A stretch of DNA of 64,000 nucleotides from Desulfovibrionales bacterium (GTDB taxonomy: Bacteria; Desulfobacterota; Desulfovibrionia; Desulfovibrionales; Desulfonatronaceae): the NCBI GenBank assembly GCA_007693505.1, contig REDL01000045.1, forward strand, positions 1 through 64,000, given 5' to 3'. This document shows positions 27,821 through 36,512 of the stretch, piece by piece. The notes under the pieces were generated by a model. The model had not been told where the DNA came from and ran no database searches. It was given only the letters and a program-made list of their open reading frames with translations. Positions within the stretch are counted from its first letter, which is position 1; each line of letters opens with the position of its first letter. The position numbers and the translations under genes were made by a program.

Positions 27821-28816
27821 TCAAGGATTGGGCTGCCATGTCTCGGCAGCAGCCAGACGCTGATCCGTACGGCGGACGGTGGCGGTATCCGCGCCATTCC
27901 AGAGAGCCCCGGTTTGTTCGCTACGGTGCAGATTGGCCATGGATAACCGTGCCCCGGAAAAGTCGGCCTCCCGAAGGACTGCCAGGGAAAAATCCGCATA
28001 CTGCAGTCCAGCGTGGTGAAAGACGGTCTGGGTACAGTCCGCCTCACGAAAGCAGGAGGCCTCCAGTTCCGTGCGTACAAAATCGGCCCTGTTCAGCCGG
28101 GCTTGAGTAAAGTCGACCGCAAGCAGACGAGCCCCTGCAAGGCGAGCGCCCTGCAGGTCGGCAGCGCAAAACCGCACCCAGCGACCGCTACTGCCCCGCA
28201 GATCCGCCTCCAGGAGAGAAGCCCGGCTCAAGTCGCACTGGGTGATATCCTGCCCCATCAGGTCAACACGGTCCAGCCGGGCATCCGCAAACATGGCCTT
28301 GCGCACATCGCAGCCCGGAAAAGCGGTATCCGAAAAATCCGAGCCGTTCAACAGGGCCATGCTCAGATTCGTGTCCTGTAAAACAATCTTTGTGCAGTCC
28401 ATGGACAGCAAACTGGCCCGGTGCAAATTCGCGCCGGGGAACCTGACCCCTGCCAGGCTGCAGTCCTGCAACACGGCCCGTTCCAGGTCCGCGCGGGAAA
28501 AATCGGCACGATCGCAGGCCACGTTTCGCCAGGAGGCCAGCCGGGCCCGACATCCACGAAAACCCGCTTCTGTCAGATTCACGTTGCGCATGCAGGCCTG
28601 TTCCAGTCTGGCAGCGGTGAATGCCGCCCCAGCCGCCGAGCAATGGCTGAGGCACGCGCCAAGCAGGTCCGCATTCTCAAAACGCGTCCGGTCCAGGCAG
28701 ACCCGCTCAAAGACCACTCCACGCAGTTCCTGACCGGAAAAATCCATCCCCGAACAATCCAGGCCCTCCAGATGACGCGTTTCACGGGCCGCGGCAAGCA
28801 CCGTCGCGGCGTTCAT
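27821..28816 (-). CDS. Pentapeptide-repeat protein, module C
   Basis: 331 aa, almost entirely tandem A(D/N)LXX-type pentapeptides (for example FSRADLERAVLQDCSLAG) after a ~15-residue helical start (MNAATVLAAARETRHL). The repeats should fold as a right-handed four-sided beta-helix. The ATG at 28816 overlaps the TGA of the DUF2169 gene (ATGA), so the two are translated together and probably act as a pair. The end (TVRRTDQRLAAAETWQPNP) resembles that of the module B protein (VLLRGTDEELAQAEDWTVPS) and module A (SRVRATDRDLADAELWVANK), showing common descent. Confidence 0.88.
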   Translation of the reverse strand: MNAATVLAAARETRHLEGLDCSGMDFSGQELRGVVFERVCLDRTRFENADLLGACLSHCSAAGAAFTAARLEQACMRNVNLTEAGFRGCRARLASWRNVACDRADFSRADLERAVLQDCSLAGVRFPGANLHRASLLSMDCTKIVLQDTNLSMALLNGSDFSDTAFPGCDVRKAMFADARLDRVDLMGQDITQCDLSRASLLEADLRGSSGRWVRFCAADLQGARLAGARLLAVDFTQARLNRADFVRTELEASCFREADCTQTVFHHAGLQYADFSLAVLREADFSGARLSMANLHRSEQTGALWNGADTATVRRTDQRLAAAETWQPNP

Positions 28817-31410
28817 GCCCGCTGCTCCATGAGCCCGGGCTGCAGCAGAGTTCTTCCCAGATTGACATCGGAACCGGAACGCAGGGCAAGGAGGGTCGCG
28901 CGATCCAGGATGCAACGATACAGATCCGCGCCGAAGAGATTCACGTTTTCCACGCGCGCTCCGGTGCAGTCGGCATGACGCAGCACCCCCTGAAACAGGT
29001 CCACGCCCACCAGACGGGCACGGCAAAGCCGGGCTTTGGTCAGCCGGATGCCACGGGCTGTGGCGTGAAAAAAGTCCGCCTCCTGCAAATCAGCCCGGCG
29101 GAGGTCGGCTCCGGTCAGCTCCGCCCGGCTGAAATCGGCGCGGCGCAGCATCGCTCCTGCCCATCGGGCGTCCCGAAGGCACGCCGCCTGCAGCCCGGCC
29201 TGCGTACCGTTGGTCTGGGCGTCGGCCCGGGAACCGCTCAAGTCAGACCCGGAACAGCGCGCCTTGCGCAGGTCCGCGCCGTTGATCCGCAGTTCCCGGC
29301 CCAGAACCTTCTCCAGTATGGCCTCCCGCAAGTCGGCCCGGGTACAATCCGCGGCCGTCAAATCGGCATGGCGCAGATCAGCTTGGCGCAAGTCCGCGCC
29401 CTGGAAACCGGCCCGACCGGCAAGGCAACCCGTGGCCCTGACGCCGACCATGCGGGCCCCTTCAAAAACAGCACCGAGGATTTTGGCCCGCTGCAGGTCA
29501 GCCCCACTGAAGTCCGCGTTTCTGGCCAATGCACCGCTCAGGTCGGCTCCGGCAAGGTTCACCCCAGGCCAGGAAACGTTGTCCAGCACGGCCCGTTTCA
29601 AATCAGCCCCAGACAGGTCTTGTCCGGCAAAATCACATGCGCTCAAATCCAGTCCGGCCAGTCCCAGCCCGCGTCGATGCCGCTCCAGGGCCTGCTCCGT
29701 GGTCAGCCGTCCAAAATGCTCCTGAACGAGCTGCTCACCGGAAGGGGGCTTTGATGACCGCCCCGGAGGCGGAGTCCCCAACTTTGCGGCCAGGACAGCC
29801 AGGGCGGCCTGGATGTCCTGGAATCCGCTCAAGGCAGAGCCGATTCCCTGGCGCACCTGAGGTGGCAAATCCTCCCTGGCCATCAGTTCCTGCAGTCCGG
29901 CCAGCGTATCGCCCTCTTCCCCCTCGGCTGCCAGGGTCGCCTCCCCTAATATTCCCTGGACCGCCCCGGGATCCAGACCCTGCTGTCCCAAAAGCGTCGC
30001 GGTTTCGGCTTCCACTGCCCTGGCCGTCTCCCTGAGTTCCTGGAGCATGGCGTCGAAAGACTCGGCGGGATCAAAAGGTTCAGGGTGCTCAGAGGGCGCC
30101 TCCGTCGCCATGCGGTCTGCATCGTGCCCAGCCGCTTTGACAAGGATATCCTCGGCTTGCGCCGGGCTGACACCGATAGCATCCAGATAGTCACCAACCT
30201 CCTGCTCCAGGGCAGCGACCAATCCGGACAAATCTGCGGCACCGGAACCGGACGTAACGCTGGCGGCGGCCCCGCCTGCAACCAGCCCGACGCCCACGGC
30301 TCCCAGCGAGGCGGCCTTGACTGCCGAAGCCGAAGAAGGCTGCGGCGCAGCGGCGTCCAGATTGGTCCGGGCTGTTGCCCCCCGGCCCAGGACCGCCAGA
30401 CATTGCTGGTGATATGCCTCCACGGGACGCGGCTTCTGACCGCGCTCCTCCACCGCAACCATGGTTGCGGCGATGTCCGCGCACTCCTCGTCCCGTGTTG
30501 CGGCCACCCCTCGAAACAGAACCACGCCCGTCTCAGCCTCCGGAAACAACCATACGGTCTCTGGATGACAGGACACCTCCAAGAATATTTGCCCTGCTTC
30601 GGAATGTCGCAGGACAAATACTCGGGTGCGCAGCGTGGGCAGGTTGCCTTTTAAAACCTCTTTCCCTGGGTGCATGCCTTGAATCAAAAACGGCTCGCCG
30701 CCACGCAGAAAGCCCTGGAAACGCTGGTCCAGCGGTGCGACGCAGGCAAACTCCGACGTCTGGTCCTCCGGCGGTCCAGGCCAGCATCTTTCCAGCCAAG
30801 GGGTGTTCACCCGACCGAAAAGTCGCTTGCGGACGGGCCACTGGGCAGGAATGGCGGTCAATCCGGCGGGCTGGGCCTTTTGGCGTGGAAACGCGACAAA
30901 CTGACCAGGCACCTCCACCAGCGGCAGTGGATGCACCCCTCGCGCCAGGCGGGTATGTCCCAGTCCTTGAGGGTTGTCCGGGAAATCCGGTCCGCCGTAG
31001 GCATGCCGCCAGTTCAGGGGAATACGGGTAAATGGGCGGGGGGTGGTGGGCCCGTGAGCACGCCAGAATCGCGGGCCAAAAACATGCAGACGCTTGCGCA
31101 ATCCCCCCACCTGCACCTTCACCTCCTTGCCACGAACAGGATTGCGGGCACAGCAGGCTCCGTAAACCAGGAATTCAGATCTGGGCTTGGCCAACCCAGA
31201 GTCCAGGACTTCGTCTTCGGGCAGACTCTGCTGGATATGTCGCCACAAGACATCCTCCGGCAACAGCTGATCCGGATTTCCCCCGTCGAGAGAAAATCCA
31301 ACCATGGCCCCAAAAACCACCTCATGGTGCCCAGCGGTCCGGGACAAGGCAGCCGGGCGGGGATGCACGGCAAAAAGCAGGGAAAGTGTATCCGGCTTGA
31401 TGACTTTCAT
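28813..31410 (-). CDS. DUF2169 protein with C-terminal pentapeptide repeats, module C
   Basis: 865 aa. DUF2169 covers about residues 1-330 (MKVIKPDTLSLLF; RIPLNWRHAYGGPDFPDNPQ). The central ~250 residues are helical and contain a Gly/Ala-rich hydrophobic run (KAASLGAVGVGLVAGGAAA), then repeated short helices. From about residue 580 to the end come pentapeptide repeats. DUF2169 proteins sit beside T6SS VgrG and DUF4150 genes and are thought to act as adaptors or chaperones for spike loading. The gene starts 6 bp after vgrG and overlaps the next gene by 4 bp. Confidence 0.87.
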   Translation of the reverse strand: MKVIKPDTLSLLFAVHPRPAALSRTAGHHEVVFGAMVGFSLDGGNPDQLLPEDVLWRHIQQSLPEDEVLDSGLAKPRSEFLVYGACCARNPVRGKEVKVQVGGLRKRLHVFGPRFWRAHGPTTPRPFTRIPLNWRHAYGGPDFPDNPQGLGHTRLARGVHPLPLVEVPGQFVAFPRQKAQPAGLTAIPAQWPVRKRLFGRVNTPWLERCWPGPPEDQTSEFACVAPLDQRFQGFLRGGEPFLIQGMHPGKEVLKGNLPTLRTRVFVLRHSEAGQIFLEVSCHPETVWLFPEAETGVVLFRGVAATRDEECADIAATMVAVEERGQKPRPVEAYHQQCLAVLGRGATARTNLDAAAPQPSSASAVKAASLGAVGVGLVAGGAAASVTSGSGAADLSGLVAALEQEVGDYLDAIGVSPAQAEDILVKAAGHDADRMATEAPSEHPEPFDPAESFDAMLQELRETARAVEAETATLLGQQGLDPGAVQGILGEATLAAEGEEGDTLAGLQELMAREDLPPQVRQGIGSALSGFQDIQAALAVLAAKLGTPPPGRSSKPPSGEQLVQEHFGRLTTEQALERHRRGLGLAGLDLSACDFAGQDLSGADLKRAVLDNVSWPGVNLAGADLSGALARNADFSGADLQRAKILGAVFEGARMVGVRATGCLAGRAGFQGADLRQADLRHADLTAADCTRADLREAILEKVLGRELRINGADLRKARCSGSDLSGSRADAQTNGTQAGLQAACLRDARWAGAMLRRADFSRAELTGADLRRADLQEADFFHATARGIRLTKARLCRARLVGVDLFQGVLRHADCTGARVENVNLFGADLYRCILDRATLLALRSGSDVNLGRTLLQPGLMEQRA

Positions 31411-31416
31411 GGCGAC

Positions 31417-34110
31417 TCAGCCCAGCTTGATGAACCCATCCGCGTCGATCTGCACGCCGGCGGGTGCACCCCCGTTCCCCCCGTTGCCGCCGTTCTCTCC
31501 GTTATCGGATGGCGACGGAGCCACGATGTTGACTCCGGTTGGCGTAACCTCGACGGAATTGTCTCCGCATTCCAGCTTGGCGGTGTTGCGGCCGGCCCTG
31601 ACAATACCAGGTACCAGAGCCACACCCTCCAGCCCCAGGTCCGCCACCAGTTGCTGCGCGGCCTCGTCATCCGGCTCCACACGTTCCATCACCGCCCCGG
31701 CAGCGTCCAGCACAATTCGGGCTCCTCCCGGCTTGACCAGGGTGATACCCTTGGAACCCAGGATGATCTGTACCGCAGCCGCCTCCCCATCGTCATTGGC
31801 ATCCTGCCGGGTGGTACTCTTCAGAACCAGGGCTTTTTCCTCATCCAGGGAAATGGTGAGGGTGGACTCCTGAATCCGTCCGAACGGATCGGTCAGGGTG
31901 ACCAGTGTGGAAAACGTCGCATCCGGACTGACATTGCAATTGACCTTGATATGCGCTCCCTCGGGGTTAAAGGTCATCTCCGCCGTACTCAAGGTGCTTG
32001 CCTTGGCCTCCACGGCCTTGACCAGATTCTCTACATCCTTGGCCGCTTTCATGGTCAACCACCCGCCGGCAAGCAGGGCGGTCAGTCCGCCAAAAAAGGC
32101 CGCGTTCTTCCACAGCATGGACGCGTCCTTGAGAAAGTGCGGATCAAACGGCGCGGATACCCCCATGATGCCCAAACCGGCGGCAGCAGTGCCTCCAATG
32201 CCCATGGCCAGGGCTTTCTGGGCGTTCTTGACCTCCTGGCTCATGGCATCGTCGAATCCACCGGCAATGGTGTAGGACTGCATCCCCACGGTACTGAGCT
32301 CCTGCTTCAGGATGCTGGCCTTCTCTCCGAGGTAGAACTCGGGCCCCTTGTCGTACTCGATGCGGTTGGCCAGGGTCGCCCCGAAGCGCATGGCCACGGC
32401 CAGATCGCTCTTCAGACCGGCGCAAATGTCGTTGACCACCCCGCCGGTCAGATTGTTCTTCGATCCCAACACGGCCTGGTTGGCAGCGCCCATCACGAAC
32501 AGTTCATAACCACCAGCTGTGCTCACGCCGATGCTGCCACCACCGCCGGGTTCATGGGAGCCCAGAACAATCCCGCTGTCGTGAAACGGGGAATAAAGGC
32601 CGATGAATTCCTGACCTTTCTTGTCGCCCATCACGATCTGGTTGCCTCCCGCACTTCGAATGGCGTTGGCCGGACTGTTCGTGTCCCGGATCACGCTCTG
32701 CTTCTCGAAGTTGGGTACGGCATGGGCGATAACCGGCCGATCCGGATCACCGTCTATAAAGGTCAGGAGCACTTCCGTGCCCTTGAGTAGCGGAAAATGC
32801 AGGCCGCAATTCTCCCCGGCATAGGGCGAGGCCATGCGCAGCCAGGCCGATGCCTTGCCCCCGCCGCGCTCGGCCCGGTCAAAGGGTAGCCGGACCTTGT
32901 AGCGGCCGTGCTCGTCCAGTTCCGCGTACTGCCCGGAACCCGCCGCGTCGATGGTCGCGGAGATGGTCCCGGCGATCCGGGGCCGGGGCGTGATCTGGGC
33001 CGGGCGAAACTGGGTGGTGGCCGGAATGCAGGTAAAGCTGTTCCGATAGGAGGCCTCGGCCCGGTCACCGCCGCTCGCCATGTCGCTCGTACCAATATCC
33101 TGGGCACCGCCCCGACCACCTTCGTGACGCACGGAAACCGTCAGATATTGCTGATTGAAGGACTCCCGGAAATGCCTGCGCAGCGTGAACAGGTAGCCTG
33201 GTCGCAAAGCCGGCAGGGAACTTTGACCATGAAAGACCTTCTGCCGCGCCCCGTATTCCTCGGCCCGGACCCTGGCCAACCGCTCGGCTTCGGCCCGGCT
33301 GCGGACCTGTTCTCCGTACAGATAGACCTCGCCGCGACCGTGCTCCTGGATTTGGGCCCGCCCGGCCATTTCCAGATTGGGCTTGCGATAGTCGTAGTCC
33401 TTGACCAGAAGGTTTCTGGGCTGACAGGTCTGTTTCAGTGTGAAGGCGCTCACATGCCTTCCCGTGGGCGCGTCGGCTTGATCGGTGCGCGGACGGTAGT
33501 CCAGGTATTCATAGCCCGGCAACGGCATATGAGCGATGTAGGTATCCGTCACCAGGAGCTTTTCCATCCGCTCCTCCTGCTCAAACCAGTAATAGCCCCC
33601 CTCCCGCTCCAGCCAGCGGGAGAAGAAGCCCAGGTGGGACTCGTTGTACTGGCAGACGTATTCCCAGGGCAGCTGGCGCTCCTTGAAGCGCATCTCAAAA
33701 TCCTGGTTCAGGGAGAGCCCGATGTCCTTGAGCACCTCGGCCAGGAATTGATCAACTCGCTTGTCCAGAAAGACCTGATTTTGCCGGATCAAACCCAGCC
33801 ACCACAGCCGGGGCCGCAGCTCAACCCGGTAAAAGGACGTCTTGTCGGTCTGATGCAGTTGCTCAAGGCTGGCCAGAATACCGTGATAGGTCATGTCCGG
33901 CCCGTGGGTGACCTGGCTCTTGAGCACCAGGCGGGCCGGCTCACGCATCACCACGTCCAGATCCAAATCCGGAACCCCGGACTGCAATAAAATCTCAAAC
34001 CGATACGCCGCCCCCAACTCTTCCTCCCCGGAAAAGCTGACCACGTCGAAGGTTTCCTCGGAAAAACCCTGGCTGATAAAGGCGAGCGCCTTGTCGGTTT
34101 TACGCGGCAT
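31417..34110 (-). CDS. vgrG: VgrG spike protein, module C, with long C-terminal extension
   Basis: 897 aa. The gp27-like part (about 1-380; EERMEKLLVTDTYIAH) and the gp5-like OB domain (KGTEVLLTFIDGDPDRPVI near residue 443) are typical of T6SS VgrG, which forms the trimeric tip of the Hcp tube. Beyond residue ~500 it has an extension with two hydrophobic stretches (about 635-652 and 668-685), a beta-rich part, a Gly/Asn-rich linker (NGENGGNGGNGG) and a last beta-strand ending in GFIKLG. It is the most divergent of the three VgrGs. A 124-bp gap upstream may hold a promoter. Confidence 0.93.
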   Translation of the reverse strand: MPRKTDKALAFISQGFSEETFDVVSFSGEEELGAAYRFEILLQSGVPDLDLDVVMREPARLVLKSQVTHGPDMTYHGILASLEQLHQTDKTSFYRVELRPRLWWLGLIRQNQVFLDKRVDQFLAEVLKDIGLSLNQDFEMRFKERQLPWEYVCQYNESHLGFFSRWLEREGGYYWFEQEERMEKLLVTDTYIAHMPLPGYEYLDYRPRTDQADAPTGRHVSAFTLKQTCQPRNLLVKDYDYRKPNLEMAGRAQIQEHGRGEVYLYGEQVRSRAEAERLARVRAEEYGARQKVFHGQSSLPALRPGYLFTLRRHFRESFNQQYLTVSVRHEGGRGGAQDIGTSDMASGGDRAEASYRNSFTCIPATTQFRPAQITPRPRIAGTISATIDAAGSGQYAELDEHGRYKVRLPFDRAERGGGKASAWLRMASPYAGENCGLHFPLLKGTEVLLTFIDGDPDRPVIAHAVPNFEKQSVIRDTNSPANAIRSAGGNQIVMGDKKGQEFIGLYSPFHDSGIVLGSHEPGGGGSIGVSTAGGYELFVMGAANQAVLGSKNNLTGGVVNDICAGLKSDLAVAMRFGATLANRIEYDKGPEFYLGEKASILKQELSTVGMQSYTIAGGFDDAMSQEVKNAQKALAMGIGGTAAAGLGIMGVSAPFDPHFLKDASMLWKNAAFFGGLTALLAGGWLTMKAAKDVENLVKAVEAKASTLSTAEMTFNPEGAHIKVNCNVSPDATFSTLVTLTDPFGRIQESTLTISLDEEKALVLKSTTRQDANDDGEAAAVQIILGSKGITLVKPGGARIVLDAAGAVMERVEPDDEAAQQLVADLGLEGVALVPGIVRAGRNTAKLECGDNSVEVTPTGVNIVAPSPSDNGENGGNGGNGGAPAGVQIDADGFIKLG

Positions 34111-34234
34111 GAAGACTCGTTTTTGTTTCGTTACTCGACCTGGATTCGCAGCAGACCCAAGGCTGTGAACATTGCCCGCATCTTATGAATGCTCGTCCAA
34201 CCTGGGACCGGGGCATTCTCCCCATGACCGGCAT

Positions 34235-34715
34235 TTATTCCTTAAGACGTTCCAGAAAGGCTGAAAATGTTCTGAGTTCATCAGGGTATCGCCTGGACAA
34301 TCGATCGAACTTCCTGGCGGGATAGTCGATGCGGTCCCAGTCGTAGTCCATGCTGAAGTAGTAGCGTTTGAAATGCCGGAATCTGCGAAACTCATCCAGC
34401 AGAATGAAGGAAGGTTTCATCGATGATCACGGGTTCTCTGATGCCCGGGATGCTCAGCCGCATCGTGTCCAGCAGATCACGGTGCCATTGTTCCTGGGTC
34501 AGTGAATTCTCAAAAAAGTGCGAGATACGGAAAAAGAGGGTTTCCAGGCATGTATAGGTATTGACGAAAATTTCTGAGAGGAAAACAGCCCTTTCCAATG
34601 TCCGCTGGTCTTTGGCAAGCTGATTCATGGACCGTCTGAACAATTCTTCCAGCTGTGCCAGCTGGGCAAGTGATTGTTCAATTTCACCGATGAGCAGGCT
34701 GATTTTCCCGTTCAT
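34235..34715 (-). pseudogene. HepT-like HEPN toxin, split by a frameshift
   Basis: Two overlapping minus-strand frames together give one HEPN protein of ~159 residues. The first (34715 to ~34392) covers the N-terminal helices and ends IREPVIIDETFLHSAG-stop. The second (from ~34420 to 34235) continues with LLDEFRRFRHFKRYYFSMDY, the conserved Arg-His end of HepT-like proteins. Removing one base in the run at 34402-34414 would join them into DETFLILLDEFRR. HepT proteins are RNases or translation blockers held in check by an MNT partner. The break removes the active end, so this copy is probably dead, unless it is a sequencing error. Confidence 0.7.
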
Positions 34716-35074
34716 AAACCACGATACCCTTCATTTTGATGATTTCCACGAATTCCGGAGCAATCTTTTCGATGTCCAGCAAATCCAAAGGAAAATTCGT
34801 CATCCGCTCCGCATCGCCGAACATGCGAAAAAATCGTTCCGGTTCCCGCACGCCCTCCACGGCCAAATCGATATCCGAGTACTCCCGAAACAACTCCGGA
34901 CGCAATACGGAACCCCATTGATATATACGAATGGGATTGTAGCGCTGGATGATCATGCGCACAATGGCGGAAGCGTCGGCCACGGCCTTTGGCATGGAGC
35001 AGGCTCAATTTTTCCTGATGGGCCTGTTTCTCGCGCTTGAGGAAGGATCGCGCCGTGTCAATGGAAACGGTCAT
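34684..35074 (-). pseudogene. MntA-like nucleotidyltransferase antitoxin, split by a frameshift
   Basis: The natural start is the ATG at 35074, which overlaps the upstream stop (ATGA). That frame gives MTVSIDTARSFLKREKQAHQ and then leaves the family. The other frame, from the ATG at 34995, gives AVADASAIVRMIIQRYNP and the nucleotidyltransferase motif QWGSVLRPELFREYSDIDLA. Loss of one G in the AAAGGCC run near 34986-34992 would restore LLHAKAVADAS. MNT antitoxins modify and silence their HEPN partner. A shorter protein of 103 aa could still be made from 34995. The 3' end overlaps the HEPN gene by 32 bp. Confidence 0.7.
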
Positions 35075-35565
35075 ATTTGATCCCGGGGGGGGGAAACCGG
35101 GTCTTGGAAAAGGGCGATCTTCGAAGTCGCCTCCGCCACGATATTTTCCGACAGTGCTTGCTCAATGTAGGCTTGCTTCTTCTCTTTGGATTGGTTCCAT
35201 CGAAAATGCCTGGCATAGGCCTGCTCAACCCCGGCATCGCCACTGAGTGAAAAGCGCAGGATGCGTTTCCTGCCGTATTGCCTGTAGGTATGCTGGCTGG
35301 GAACCATGTTCAGGTCGTGGACGTGAAAACGCAGAATCCGCAGATACCGGTTGGCTTTGGAAAGATTCCCCTGGAAGACACGCTCAAGACACGGCACCTG
35401 ACCACGACGCCAGGCCTCGTAGTCCTTGGAGGATAGATTGCCGGTTCGCATGAATACGGCGACCGGAGATATCTCGTCCAAGTCCCGCAACAAGGAAGCA
35501 ACAGCCCACACCACCCTTGGGTACAGCTTGTCTTTTCGATATGTGCCGACTGTGACGTTCTTCAT
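35071..35565 (-). CDS. Hypothetical protein in the MNT/HEPN unit
   Basis: 164 aa. A basic soluble protein without a recognised domain (YPRVVWAVASLLRDLDEISP; YEAWRRGQVPCLERVFQGN). Its stop overlaps the start of the MNT gene (ATGA), so it is the first gene of a three-gene unit with it. The repeated pattern of a structured N-terminal half and a charged helical end could suit nucleic-acid binding, but no motif proves that. Composition is more AT-rich than the T6SS genes on either side, in line with later arrival. Confidence 0.6.
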   Translation of the reverse strand: MKNVTVGTYRKDKLYPRVVWAVASLLRDLDEISPVAVFMRTGNLSSKDYEAWRRGQVPCLERVFQGNLSKANRYLRILRFHVHDLNMVPSQHTYRQYGRKRILRFSLSGDAGVEQAYARHFRWNQSKEKKQAYIEQALSENIVAEATSKIALFQDPVSPPRDQI

Positions 35566-35673
35566 CAATTATATCCCATTGATGGACTTTTGGGGTGTGA
35601 TCCTATAGGGCGGACCAGGATCTCAAGCCTCAAGCGAGATGGTCGCATCTGCTTCCAGAGAAAGGGACAACGG

Positions 35674-35880
35674 TCACTCCATCACCTCCCAGCGACCTTC
35701 CTTTCTTCCTCCGATCCGGCGCACCAAGCCGTCTTTTTTTAAATTTTGGATGTTCCGTTGCACCGAGCGCCCACGAATGCCGATCAATTCCGCCAGCTCG
35801 GAAATGGTAATAGACGGTTTTTCCCGACATGCATCCAGAATCTTACTCGACACTCTCCCGTCTCTGCCTTGGACCCCGAT
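35674..35880 (-). pseudogene. Winged-helix fragment (C-terminal remnant of an AlbA/RecG-like regulator)
   Basis: An open frame of 68 codons without an ATG. It reads SSKILDACREKPSITISELA, then GIRGRSVQRNIQNLKKDGLV and GGRKEGRWEVME-stop. This is the classic winged helix at the C-terminus of AlbA_2/RecG-like transcription regulators (recognition helix RSVQRNIQNLKKDG). An in-frame stop lies just upstream (35881-35883), so only the last domain is left. It looks like debris from the same insertion as the MNT/HEPN unit. Confidence 0.6.
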
Positions 35881-35913
35881 TCAAAGCGCGAGCGCTGCGA
35901 TGCCGCTGGAAAA

Positions 35914-36318
35914 TCACCCCAGCGTCAGCACGGTCACCTGACTGGGCGTGGTGCAGATTCCGGCTGTGTTGGGGAGCATGCCCATGGCGTTTTGGCCGGT
36001 GATTGAGGTCAGACGCTGCATGGGCAAGCCGTCGGCGAAGATGGTGATACAGCCCAGTTCATAGTCAGTCTGACCGGCCTCGATGTGCGAAACAACCCCC
36101 AGCAGAACTCCGGGCTGGTCGCCCACGCTGACCAGCCCCATGGAAAGCTGATTGATGGTCGGCGTGCAGCTGGTCAGCACGTTGTAGGCCGCTGGAGCCG
36201 TGGCTGCGGAAAAGGACATATTTGGATAGGGCACGGGAACCGGGCCTGCCGGAGTCGGGGTCTGACAGACGTCCGGGAAACCCATATTCATGCCGGGACC
36301 CATGGAAAGCGCGAACAT
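35914..36318 (-). CDS. DUF4150 PAAR-like protein, module B
   Basis: 134 aa. The start DVCQTPTPAGPVPVPYPN matches the module A protein (DVCNVPTPAGNVPTPFPN), and the end PSQVTVLTLG matches PSQVKVMILS. These Pro-rich starts and small beta-repeats define the PAAR-like DUF4150 group, predicted to sharpen the VgrG tip. AGGAG lies seven bases before the ATG. It is separated from DUF3540 upstream by 194 bp, the widest gap inside any module, and is followed directly by the winged-helix fragment. Confidence 0.83.
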   Translation of the reverse strand: MFALSMGPGMNMGFPDVCQTPTPAGPVPVPYPNMSFSAATAPAAYNVLTSCTPTINQLSMGLVSVGDQPGVLLGVVSHIEAGQTDYELGCITIFADGLPMQRLTSITGQNAMGMLPNTAGICTTPSQVTVLTLG

Positions 36319-36512
36319 GATTGAACTCCTCGGTAAAGCTGAGTGTTGAATAAAACCCTATGCTCAATCCGCTCAAAAATCCCAAGTACACGGAGCAATC
36401 CGGCACTTACTGGAGAGTTTCGCACTGAAATACGAGAAAACCTCTTTGCCAAAAGCTCATGCCGGAGCAACGACGCAGCAATTGGGAATTTTTCAACGGA
36501 CTGACAGGGGAG
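36319..36512. other. Gap of 194 bp within module B, no gene seen
   Basis: No reading frame with a ribosome site on either strand. It could hold a promoter for the DUF4150 gene, but I see no good -35/-10 pair. Confidence 0.4.

Noticed and set aside
28813-31410. Repeated short DNA pattern that could suggest a repeat array or CRISPR
   Set aside because: The period is ~15 bp and follows pentapeptide codons; there are no conserved repeats with unique spacers.
30670-32790. 706-codon plus-strand open frame
   Set aside because: It runs antisense across the module C DUF2169 and VgrG genes, has no ribosome site and no family resemblance; it arises from the codon bias of GC-rich DNA.
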